Assembly (NCBI GenBank): GCA_900551385.1
Contig: URVS01000011.1
Coordinates: forward strand, 1-14,439
DNA from: an uncultured Mollicutes bacterium
Lineage (GTDB): Bacteria > Bacillota_I > Bacilli_A > RFN20 > CAG-449
Direction of reading: 5' to 3'
DNA length: 14,439 nt
The number at the start of each line of letters is the position of its first letter. The first letter of the stretch is position 1. Made by a program: the position numbers and the translations under genes. The notes beneath the pieces were generated by a model, which worked only from the letters and a program-made list of their open reading frames with translations, did not search any database and was not told where the DNA came from. Of this stretch, positions 7,786 to 14,439 are shown piece by piece.

Positions 7786-8635
7786 GATTATATTTAGAGG
7801 GTGTTACTCCAAAATAATTTTTAAATTCTTTAGAAAAATAAAATTGATTTTTATATCCAACACAATAAGCAATTTGCGCAATTGAGAATGATTCTTTATT
7901 AAGTAATTCTACTGCTCTACGCATTCTTAACATAATTATATATTTCATAGGTGATATTCCAGTACTTTTTTTAAAAATTCTTGTTAAATACGCTTGAGAA
8001 AAATAAAAATTATCAGCAATTTTTTTTATTGAAATATCTGGTGAAGTATAATTATTATTAACGTATTCAATTATTTTTTTGATTTGATTTTCTTCTTTTG
8101 ATAAAGAACTTTGCTTTTTTTCAATACCATGTTCTTTAATTAAAAAAGATAAAATTTTCATTATTTCACTAGTGACTCTTAAAAATTCACTGTTTTGATT
8201 AGAAATAAATAGCTCTTCATTAAAAATGTTAGCAAAACAGTTAATTATTTGATTAAAGTCTTGAATTTTTAAATGCATATTGTTTGATTTAAAATTAATA
8301 TGATCGCATAATTTTTTTAACCCATTTCCATTTATTTCAATCCAAAAATAAGACCATGGATTGCTTGGATCTGGCTTATATTTTACATGAGAATTTGGCT
8401 CAATTAAAAAACATTCACTTGATGAAATTATTTCTTTTTTTTGATTTTGATTAATAATAATGCCCTTTCCTTTAACTATAAAATGTAAAATGTAACATGA
8501 TTTATTACTATCAATTAATTGTTTGTTTTTAATACATTCTTCATATCCAACAATAGATGTAGAAATATCTAAATTAAAATCATCTATCATATTTCTAAAA
8601 CAAAGACTCCTATTTATAAAATTTATTTTATTCAT
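7739..8635 (-). CDS. AraC-family transcriptional regulator with cupin sensor domain
   Basis: A probable sugar-responsive transcription factor. The N-terminal half (about residues 25-165) fits the AraC cupin ligand-binding domain: YILHFIVKGKGIII, a F-LIEPNSHVKYKPDP strand and WSYFWIEINGNG. The C-terminal 100 residues carry two helix-turn-helix units: ISIKKIADNFYFSQAYLTRIFKKSTGISP, then SIAQIAYCVGYKNQFYFSKEFKNYFGVTPSKY, the standard signature of the family. The frame could open one codon earlier at a TTG (8638), but the ATG at 8635 is chosen because a GAGG site (complement of 8644-8647) sits 8 nt before it. The gene is divergent from the second transporter operon and convergent with the first, the usual position for a regulator of an adjacent uptake operon. 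Its stop lies inside the RDD gene, giving a 47-nt tail-to-tail overlap with no visible terminator. The inducer is unknown. Confidence 0.92.
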   Translation of the reverse strand: MNKINFINRSLCFRNMIDDFNLDISTSIVGYEECIKNKQLIDSNKSCYILHFIVKGKGIIINQNQKKEIISSSECFLIEPNSHVKYKPDPSNPWSYFWIEINGNGLKKLCDHINFKSNNMHLKIQDFNQIINCFANIFNEELFISNQNSEFLRVTSEIMKILSFLIKEHGIEKKQSSLSKEENQIKKIIEYVNNNYTSPDISIKKIADNFYFSQAYLTRIFKKSTGISPMKYIIMLRMRRAVELLNKESFSIAQIAYCVGYKNQFYFSKEFKNYFGVTPSKYNLNPSLLDQHVQNLKK

Positions 8636-8673
8636 CAAAAAAACCTCATCTAAATGTATCTTTATATATTTAT

Positions 8674-8743
8674 ATTAGTACATTTTATAAAAAGATAAAT
8701 AATAAATATATTAAAAATATAAAAAATATATGTTAATTAGTAC
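8674..8743. repeat. Pair of 8-bp direct repeats (ATTAGTAC), possible AraC-type operator
   Basis: ATTAGTAC occurs at 8674-8681 and again at 8736-8743 in the same orientation. The match extends to ATTAGTACnTTT in 11 of 12 positions. The copies are 62 bp apart start to start, close to six turns of B-DNA, which would put them on one face of the helix. AraC proteins usually bind direct repeats, and the neighbouring gene encodes one, so an operator is plausible. In such AT-rich DNA chance repeats are common; the GTAC core makes this one somewhat less trivial. Confidence 0.3.
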
Positions 8744-8748
8744 GTTTA

Positions 8749-8763
8749 TGATATAAAATATCA
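8749..8763. repeat. Short inverted repeat TGATAT-AAA-ATATCA
   Basis: A 15-bp dyad with perfect 6-nt arms and a 3-nt spacer lies in the divergent regulatory region, about 33 bp upstream of the proposed -35 element at 8796. It could be a protein-binding site, but AT-rich spacers produce such dyads by chance. No hairpin terminator function is likely, because the arms contain almost no G or C and no U-run is needed at this place. Confidence 0.25.
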
Positions 8764-8795
8764 AAAAAGTATATATTTTTAGTCATTTTATTTTA

Positions 8796-8824
8796 TGGAA
8801 AAGAACTTATTTATTATTTATAAT
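8796..8824 (+). promoter_or_regulatory. Sigma-A-type promoter of the second transporter operon
   Basis: A perfect -10 hexamer TATAAT lies at 8819-8824, with TGGAAA at 8796-8801 as a -35 (4 of 6 matches to TTGACA) and an ideal 17-bp spacer. The start point would fall near 8830-8832, giving a very short leader of about 20 nt before the ATG at 8851. The leader carries an AAGGAG ribosome site at 8839-8844. Position, spacing and lack of competing genes make this the likely promoter of the permease operon. Confidence 0.65.
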
Positions 8825-8837
8825 GTAAGTGCTTACA
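8824..8837. promoter_or_regulatory. LacI/CcpA-type operator overlapping the promoter
   Basis: TGTAAGTGCTTACA is an inverted repeat with perfect 6-nt arms (TGTAAG and CTTACA) around a central TG. It differs from the LacI-family/cre-like palindrome TGTAAGCGCTTACA only by the central C to T change. It shares a base with the -10 box and covers the expected start point, an arrangement that would block RNA polymerase when bound. A LacI-family sugar repressor or CcpA is the obvious reader; no such gene lies in this window. Which of the two binds cannot be decided from the sequence. Confidence 0.6.
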
Positions 8838-8850
8838 GAAGGAGAATAGC

Positions 8851-9822
8851 ATGGAAGCAAAAATTACAAAACAAGAAATTGAAACATTATCAAGAACTCC
8901 AGGAAAACGTAAATGGTATTCTAAAATAGGATTAGCTCTTTTTGTAATGACAATTCCTACTATATTGTATATTTTTATTTTTCATTATCTTCCTTTGAGT
9001 GGGTTAGTTATAGCATTTAAAGATTATACTTCTTTTAAAGGAATATTTGGTTCTCCTTGGACTTCAATGGGAGGCTTTAAACATTTTTATACATTTATAA
9101 CTGCTCCAAATTTTTGGACTATTATAAGAAATACTTTAGTTTTATCAATAGCATCTATTATTTTTAATTCAATTTTACCTATTATATTTGCTTTATTATT
9201 GAATGAAATAAAAGTAAAAAAATATAAAAGACTTATTCAAACTATAATGTATGCACCATATTTTATTTCAGTATCTGTTTTAGTTGGCATGATGTTTGCT
9301 TTCTTTAAAGTTGATAGTGGAATTTTTACAAGAATATTTGCTTTTTTTGGTTTTGATGCAACTAATTTAATGGAAAATCCTGATTATTTTTGTATGCTAT
9401 ATGTTGTTTCTGGTTTGTGGCAAGGTTTAGGTTGGTGGTCAATTGTTTATATGGGTAGTTTAGCAAATGTTGACCCTAATTTGCATGATGCTGCAATTAT
9501 TGATGGAGCAGGAAGAGGTAGAAGAATTCTATATGTCAACTTACCTCAAATTATTCCTTTGGCAGTAATTATGTTTATTATGTCAATTGGAAATATTTTA
9601 AGTGTTGGTTTTGAAAAAGTATATTTAATGCAATTATCAACGAACTTGTCTTCTTCAGAAATTATTGCAACATATGTTTATAATATTTCGTTCCCTAAAT
9701 TTGGATCAGCTCAATATTCATACGCTACAGCAATTGGATTATTTAATTCTGTGGTTAATATTATAATCTTATGTTTAGGAAACTTTGTTTCTAAAAAAGT
9801 TAGTGATAATTCACTATGGTAG
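8851..9822 (+). CDS. CUT1 sugar ABC transporter permease, LplB type
   Basis: The first permease of the second importer. It has a cytoplasmic N-terminus of about 25 residues and a first helix at about 27-46 (LALFVMTIPTILYIFIFHYLP), followed by the GLVIAFKDYTSFKGIFGSPW loop characteristic of LplB-like permeases. Five more hydrophobic segments follow. The ATPase-docking loop is D213-A214-A215-I-I-D-G219 with the L-P-Q-I-I-P element. The length of 323 residues is normal and no lesions are seen. The protein ends SDNSLW, similar to many LplB family members. A strong AAGGAG site sits 6 nt before the ATG. It is the first gene after the promoter and operator at 8796-8837 and is divergent from the AraC regulator, which probably controls it. 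LplB/LplC/LipO-type systems commonly take up complex oligosaccharides; the name does not fix the substrate. Confidence 0.93.
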   Translation: MEAKITKQEIETLSRTPGKRKWYSKIGLALFVMTIPTILYIFIFHYLPLSGLVIAFKDYTSFKGIFGSPWTSMGGFKHFYTFITAPNFWTIIRNTLVLSIASIIFNSILPIIFALLLNEIKVKKYKRLIQTIMYAPYFISVSVLVGMMFAFFKVDSGIFTRIFAFFGFDATNLMENPDYFCMLYVVSGLWQGLGWWSIVYMGSLANVDPNLHDAAIIDGAGRGRRILYVNLPQIIPLAVIMFIMSIGNILSVGFEKVYLMQLSTNLSSSEIIATYVYNISFPKFGSAQYSYATAIGLFNSVVNIIILCLGNFVSKKVSDNSLW

Positions 9823-9831
9823 GAGATAGTT

Positions 9832-10698
9832 ATGAATAGAAAAAGTAAAGGCTCAGAAAAAATCTTTGATATTATCATTATGATAATTCTTGGTATTCTT
9901 GCATTAATGTTCTTATTTCCTCTAATAAATGTTCTTGCGTCTTCGTTGTCATCAGCTGATGCAGTAGTGGCAGGCGAAGTAGGACTTTTTCCTCAACAAT
10001 TTACATTAAGTGGATACAAAGAAATTTTTAAAAACGAAGATATTTGGAGAGGATTTAGAAATTCAATACTATATACACTTATTGGAACTATTATTCAAGT
10101 TACCTGTCAAGTCTTATGTGCTTACCCTCTTTCAAGAAAAGATTTTAAAGGAAGAAAATTTTTAAACTTGTTCTTAGTTTTAACAATGTTTGTTTCTGGA
10201 GGTATGATACCAACATATTTGTTGATTCAACAATTACATTTATATAATACTATTTGGGCAATTATTTTGCCGGGATGTATATCAGTATTTAATATTATCG
10301 TTATTAGAACCTATATGCAATCATCAATACCAATTGAACTGCAAGAAGCAGCTATGATTGATGGATGTGGAGATTTAAAAATATTTACTAGAATCGTTTT
10401 ACCTCTATGTAGACCGATAATTGCAGTTATGATTTTATATGCAGTTGTAGGTTATTGGAATTCATATTTTAATGCTTTAATGTACGTACAAGATTCTTCG
10501 CTCTATCCATTGCAAAACGTCTTAAATGATATTTTGATTTCTAATCAATCAAGCGTTGGTGGAGGTACAGATGTTAATTTATCAGAACAGTTGAAATATG
10601 TTACTATTGTTGTTTCGTCATTACCATTATTAGTTATTTATCCGTCTTTTCAAAAATATTTTGAAAAGGGCGTTACTATTGGTGGAATTAAAGGTTAA
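9832..10698 (+). CDS. CUT1 sugar ABC transporter permease, YtcP/LplC type
   Basis: The second permease of the LplB-type importer. The N-terminal helix (about 15-36, IIMIILGILALMFLFPLINVLA) leads to the LSSADAVVAGEVGLFPQQFTLSGY segment typical of YtcP/LplC proteins. The docking loop is E172-A173-A174-M-I-D-G178 followed by V-L-P-L-C-R-P. The C-terminus FQKYFEKGVTIGGIKG is the usual family ending. The length of 288 residues is normal. It begins 9 nt after the first permease, with AGGAG at the join, and is followed after 11 nt by the binding protein gene, so the three form one transcription unit. Unlike its counterpart at 4233-5122, it is unbroken. Confidence 0.93.
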   Translation: MNRKSKGSEKIFDIIIMIILGILALMFLFPLINVLASSLSSADAVVAGEVGLFPQQFTLSGYKEIFKNEDIWRGFRNSILYTLIGTIIQVTCQVLCAYPLSRKDFKGRKFLNLFLVLTMFVSGGMIPTYLLIQQLHLYNTIWAIILPGCISVFNIIVIRTYMQSSIPIELQEAAMIDGCGDLKIFTRIVLPLCRPIIAVMILYAVVGYWNSYFNALMYVQDSSLYPLQNVLNDILISNQSSVGGGTDVNLSEQLKYVTIVVSSLPLLVIYPSFQKYFEKGVTIGGIKG

Positions 10699-10709
10699 GG
10701 AGAAAAATT

Positions 10710-12440
10710 ATGCAAAGAAAAATAATTACATTCACATCAATTATTTTGATGGCTCTTACTGCTTTTACTGGATGCTCATCATTACAAAAAAATTATGATC
10801 CAGATAATTTTTTATTAAATGGTACAGATGATAATCCATATAGAATTGTTAAAAATCCAGTAACAATTAAAATTTTTGCACCACATAGTTCTGGAAATCC
10901 TAATTATAGTGATTTAGAAATGTTTAAGTATTTATCGGAAATTACTGGATTAAATTTTGAATTTACAACTCCAGATACTTCAGCTTATACAAACCAAAGA
11001 ACTGGTGCTTGGTCATCAGATAATACAATACCAGATTTATTTTTGTTCAATAATCCTATTTCTGAACTAGTAGAATATGCAGAGAAAAAATATGATGCAT
11101 ATGTTCCTTTTAATGATGGCAATTATTCATATACTGTTAATGGAACTCAAGTAAATGTTGGTAATATTATCGATAATTATATGCCTAATTATAAAAAAGG
11201 ATTAGATAATAACTTTGGTGTTGATAAAGAAAAAGGTGATGCTAAAGAAACAGCTACTTTATCAGATGGATACATGTATTCAACATTATCTGTAAAAGAT
11301 GTTGCTAGAGATTTGACTTTTAAAATGTTTATCAATCAAAAGTGGATTGATAATATTAATAATGAATTTGGTGGTTATAAAGGGAAAAAATTACCAAATG
11401 CTAATGATGTTACCACAATTGAAGAATACTTAACTATTCTAAGAGCGTTTAAAGAATTAGATGCAAATTTGAATGATGACGCAAATGATGAAATACCTGT
11501 TACTTCAAAATCTCTTGAATATTTAAGAAACTTTATTTTAGCAAGCTATGGATATGTTTCTACAGGTGCTGAAATAGAAAATGATAATTCTAAATATAGC
11601 TATGTTCCATATCAAGAAGCATATAGAAAATATTTACAAATTGCTAGAACTATGTGGGATGAAGGATTAATGGATGTTAGTACCTTTTCTAATAAAACAG
11701 ATAATCAAATGGCTCAAAATGGCGTTAAAAATCGTTTAGGAAGTTTTCCAGCTGCTGCAGCTTATTTGATTGTTGGTTATGATTTAGAAGAAAATTATGT
11801 TACTTTTGGGCCTTTAACATCATCTTATTATACTGGTACTCCATTACAATGGGGATTTGGTTATTTTAATCCTGATGGTGCGACTATCCCTCAAAAATCA
11901 GTTTATGTTAGAGAAGTTGCTAGACTTCTTGATATTATGTATAGTGATTTAGGTGCTCAACTTATTTCTTATGGTGTGGAAAATAAAAATTGGACATGGG
12001 ACAATGCTGAGCATACATCATGGACTTTCAATGTTCCTTCAACATGGACTGGTAATCAAGAACAATATAGAGCAACAATTACTCCAAACGTAGGAAGTGC
12101 ATCTGCACTATATTGGTCAAGTAACTTTGTAGAAAAAATGAATGATAAAATAATTGATTCACTTAATAAAATGTCACAAAAATATTTGCCATATTTGAAA
12201 AATCCAGAACCTTATGAAATTAAAATGAACGCTGAAGAATATAGTAAAATTACAACAATAAAAGCATCATTAGATCCTCAATTAGAATTTTTAGAAGCAA
12301 GTTATATTAGAGGAGATAATAAAAAAGACCCATATGATGATAATAGTTATAATGATTTTATTAATACATTAAAAGGATATAATGTTGATGAATTAATGAA
12401 ATGCTATAACGATTCATTAGCTAGGTATAAAGGAAAATAA
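10710..12440 (+). CDS. Sugar ABC transporter substrate-binding lipoprotein, LipO/YtcQ type
   Basis: The extracellular binding protein of the second importer. The signal peptide ends in lipobox FTGC with Cys22 as the lipidated residue. The mature chain starts with a NPVTIKIFAPHSSGNP strand and has a first lobe with YLSEITGLNFEFTTPDTS and PDLFLFNNP, as in the long LipO/YtcQ binding proteins that partner LplB/YtcP permeases. At 576 residues it matches the 500-600 typical of that group and is longer than ordinary MalE-type proteins. The second lobe includes GSFPAAAAYLIVGYD and a WGFGYFNPDGATIPQKS segment. AAGGAG at 10697-10702 precedes the ATG by 7 nt. The gene is intact. Only 3 nt separate its stop from the next gene, a surface beta-helix enzyme, so the two are surely co-expressed and the imported sugar is probably that enzyme's product. 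Confidence 0.93.
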   Translation: MQRKIITFTSIILMALTAFTGCSSLQKNYDPDNFLLNGTDDNPYRIVKNPVTIKIFAPHSSGNPNYSDLEMFKYLSEITGLNFEFTTPDTSAYTNQRTGAWSSDNTIPDLFLFNNPISELVEYAEKKYDAYVPFNDGNYSYTVNGTQVNVGNIIDNYMPNYKKGLDNNFGVDKEKGDAKETATLSDGYMYSTLSVKDVARDLTFKMFINQKWIDNINNEFGGYKGKKLPNANDVTTIEEYLTILRAFKELDANLNDDANDEIPVTSKSLEYLRNFILASYGYVSTGAEIENDNSKYSYVPYQEAYRKYLQIARTMWDEGLMDVSTFSNKTDNQMAQNGVKNRLGSFPAAAAYLIVGYDLEENYVTFGPLTSSYYTGTPLQWGFGYFNPDGATIPQKSVYVREVARLLDIMYSDLGAQLISYGVENKNWTWDNAEHTSWTFNVPSTWTGNQEQYRATITPNVGSASALYWSSNFVEKMNDKIIDSLNKMSQKYLPYLKNPEPYEIKMNAEEYSKITTIKASLDPQLEFLEASYIRGDNKKDPYDDNSYNDFINTLKGYNVDELMKCYNDSLARYKGK

Positions 12441-12443
12441 TTT

Positions 12444-14439
12444 ATGAAAAGAGCAAGAAATATATGTCTTTTTTTGGCTTTGTTTTCATTGTTTGCTTGT
12501 AATAGAACAGAAGCTACCTCATCTAACAATGCTTCTAATAGTAATAATTCATCAAATATTAGTAGTTTAGAAAGTTCAAATCAAGATAATTTCTCTAATG
12601 TTAATGAAGTTATTAATGGATTAAATTCATCTGCATTTTCTAATGAAATTGAATGCAAAGAAAATATTGGTTTAAATGATATGAAAAATGTTGGCGTTAA
12701 TAAAAATAGATTTGAAAATGAAACATTATATTTAATTCCTGAAGGGACAATTTACTTGGCTGAAGATTATAATATTACTCCGTTAGGAGAAAATAATTCT
12801 GGCAATTTATCAAGTTTATTAGCTAATTTAGTTAATGTTAAAGGAAATAAAATAATTAAATTTAAGCAAGGAGTATATAAATTCTCTGCTACTGTTGATA
12901 CTGATGGAATTGAAGATTTATATTTAGTTGGTGATAATACAGAATTTTTATATTCAGGATGGGGCACATATTTTGAAGCAAAAGTATCTAAAAATATCAT
13001 GATTAGTAATATTTCATTTGATATGGAATATTCTCCAACAATTGCTGGAATAGTAAAAAGGGTTGATAGAATTAATAATAATCCAGTTGTAGTACTTGAT
13101 ATTCCAAATGAATTTGATTTAACTCAATCACTTTATCAAAATTGGCAAAATAAAACATGTTCTTATATGGAATGTTATTATGATGAAAAGACTGATGGAT
13201 ATGTTCCAAATCGTAATGGTAATTTGTTTTATAATTCTCCATCAAGCTCAAATATTAAAGGTGTTTATGGGGCAAATTATAGTAGTTCTAGTAAAGAGTT
13301 AGCAATTACTTTAAATGAAAATTTTGCTTATCGAACAAAAGATTATGCTGATCCAGCAATTGGCACAAAAGTTTCATTTGCATACACAATGTATGAAAAC
13401 CATGGCTTTCATTTTGTAAATTGTGAAAATGTATATTTTGAAAACGTTAATGTTTATACAACAGGTGGAATGGGTTTTAGAGTAGAAAATGGAAAAAATT
13501 TCTATTTAAATAGAACAAATTTTGCTACTAAAAAGGGTTCTAATAGAATTATGACTTGTACAGCTGATATTATTCATACTATTGGCTTAGAGGGTGATTT
13601 GAATATTACAAATTGTTTGCTTGAAGGAAGTCATGATGATGCATTGAACATTAAATCGTTTTATACAAAAGTTACTAGTATAAATGCTTCAAGTAAAGAA
13701 ATAGATATTTCTCAAACTCAAAATGAAGTAGCTATAAATTACGAAATTGGTGATACTATAGATGTTTATAATCCAGAAAATATGGAGTTTATTGATACAT
13801 TTAAAATTGTTGATTTAACAAAAATTGGTACTTCATATACATTAACTGTTGATAAAAGACCATCTAAAGTTAAAGAAAATTATACAGTAGGAAATGCAAG
13901 CAAAATCACTAAAATGACTTTGGATAATTGTATTATTAGAAACAAAAGAAATCGTGGAATATTACTTCAATCTCGTGATTCAAAAATTATTAATTGTACA
14001 TTTCAAAATGTTGTAATGGGGGCAATTCAAGTACTAGCGGTTAATGATATTTTTAGAGAAGCTATTGTTCCTCAAAATATTGAAATTTGCAACAATAAAT
14101 TTTTAAATAATTATAATGATTTAAGTGTATTTGCGTATGGTGATAATCCATCAAAATGTGTTACTGGTACTTTAAAAAATGTTGATATACATAATAATTA
14201 TTTCTTTAATGGAGTAGGAAATACTATTTGGATTTTAGCTAATGGTAATACAAAAATTCATGATAATTTAATTCATTATAATAAGGCTTTAACAAGTGTA
14301 ATTATGAATATTGAAAATTCGTCTTCTATTAATGTTTATAATAATGTTTTATATAATTTAACAACTGCAAATATGTCTATTGTTGTATCAAAATCATGTC
14401 TAGATTTAATTAACAAAAATAATGAAGTGAGGAGTTCTT
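12444..14439 (+). CDS. Beta-helix lipoprotein, GH110-like alpha-galactosidase candidate (3' end outside the window)
   Basis: A large surface enzyme candidate, 665 codons seen, open to the window edge. The signal ends in lipobox LFAC (Cys19), and a Ser/Asn-rich tether covers about 24-60. From about 90 the chain shows right-handed beta-helix coils (repeated short strands such as NYFFNG, CTFQNV and NCIIRN). The coils are interrupted by a barrel-like insertion at about 197-313 and another at about 405-475, an architecture described for GH110 enzymes. The motif TADIIHT...GSHDDALNIK places aspartates at 375, 398 and 399; this +23/+24 spacing equals the D321/D344/D345 catalytic set I recall for PdGH110B. 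GH110 enzymes cut alpha-1,3-linked galactose, including blood-group B type glycans. A related polysaccharide lyase or another beta-helix hydrolase remains possible. AGGA at 12431-12434 is its ribosome site; it starts 3 nt after the binding protein gene. Confidence 0.72.
   Translation, partial: MKRARNICLFLALFSLFACNRTEATSSNNASNSNNSSNISSLESSNQDNFSNVNEVINGLNSSAFSNEIECKENIGLNDMKNVGVNKNRFENETLYLIPEGTIYLAEDYNITPLGENNSGNLSSLLANLVNVKGNKIIKFKQGVYKFSATVDTDGIEDLYLVGDNTEFLYSGWGTYFEAKVSKNIMISNISFDMEYSPTIAGIVKRVDRINNNPVVVLDIPNEFDLTQSLYQNWQNKTCSYMECYYDEKTDGYVPNRNGNLFYNSPSSSNIKGVYGANYSSSSKELAITLNENFAYRTKDYADPAIGTKVSFAYTMYENHGFHFVNCENVYFENVNVYTTGGMGFRVENGKNFYLNRTNFATKKGSNRIMTCTADIIHTIGLEGDLNITNCLLEGSHDDALNIKSFYTKVTSINASSKEIDISQTQNEVAINYEIGDTIDVYNPENMEFIDTFKIVDLTKIGTSYTLTVDKRPSKVKENYTVGNASKITKMTLDNCIIRNKRNRGILLQSRDSKIINCTFQNVVMGAIQVLAVNDIFREAIVPQNIEICNNKFLNNYNDLSVFAYGDNPSKCVTGTLKNVDIHNNYFFNGVGNTIWILANGNTKIHDNLIHYNKALTSVIMNIENSSSINVYNNVLYNLTTANMSIVVSKSCLDLINKNNEVRSS

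Noticed and set aside
12441..12443. Terminator or promoter between the binding protein and the beta-helix gene
   Set aside because: Only three bases separate the genes and no hairpin is possible there; they read as one transcription unit.
12767..13000. Minus-strand open frame of 77 codons
   Set aside because: It is antisense to the beta-helix enzyme, whose frame continues through the region with clear domain structure.

Overview
The window comes from a very AT-rich bacterium (roughly 70-75% A+T by eye). It uses the standard bacterial code: Trp is TGG, all three stops occur, and TGA never appears inside a clear reading frame. Strong AGGAG-type ribosome binding sites, many Cys-anchored lipoproteins, CUT1-type sugar ABC transporters and an MsmK-type ATPase point to a low-GC Bacillota or Mycoplasmatota relative that does not reassign UGA, perhaps an uncultured gut Bacilli lineage. 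The lineage is an inference. No rRNA, tRNA, CRISPR array or insertion sequence was seen.

Region 1 (about 4-7785, plus strand) is one tightly packed operon. It encodes a cell-surface lipoprotein with a CBM9-like domain and a concanavalin-like domain, a sugar-binding lipoprotein, two permeases, an MsmK/UgpC-type ATPase with an unusual coiled-coil insertion, and an RDD-family membrane protein with a large extracytoplasmic segment. Two of these genes are broken as written. The binding protein has two consecutive in-frame TAA codons at 2622-2627, and the second permease has a -1-type frameshift at about 4722-4736. Both lesions lie at short homopolymer runs, so either real decay or sequence error is possible.

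Region 2 (7739-8850) holds an AraC-family regulator on the minus strand, whose 3' end overlaps the RDD gene tail-to-tail, and a 215-bp divergent intergenic region. That region contains a good sigma-A-type promoter, a near-perfect LacI/CcpA-type palindrome over its start site, an 8-bp direct repeat and a small dyad.

Region 3 (8851-14439, plus strand) is an intact second transporter operon without its own ATPase: an LplB-like permease, a YtcP/LplC-like permease, a LipO/YtcQ-like binding lipoprotein, and a large beta-helix lipoprotein running off the window end. The last gene looks like a GH110-type alpha-1,3-galactosidase: three aspartates (D375, D398, D399) have the spacing I recall for the GH110 catalytic site.

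Working model: the surface beta-helix enzyme releases sugars from a galactosylated glycan, the second transporter imports them, and the region 1 ATPase may power both transporters. AraC and a LacI/CcpA-type repressor would control the system. This is inference from family knowledge and layout.
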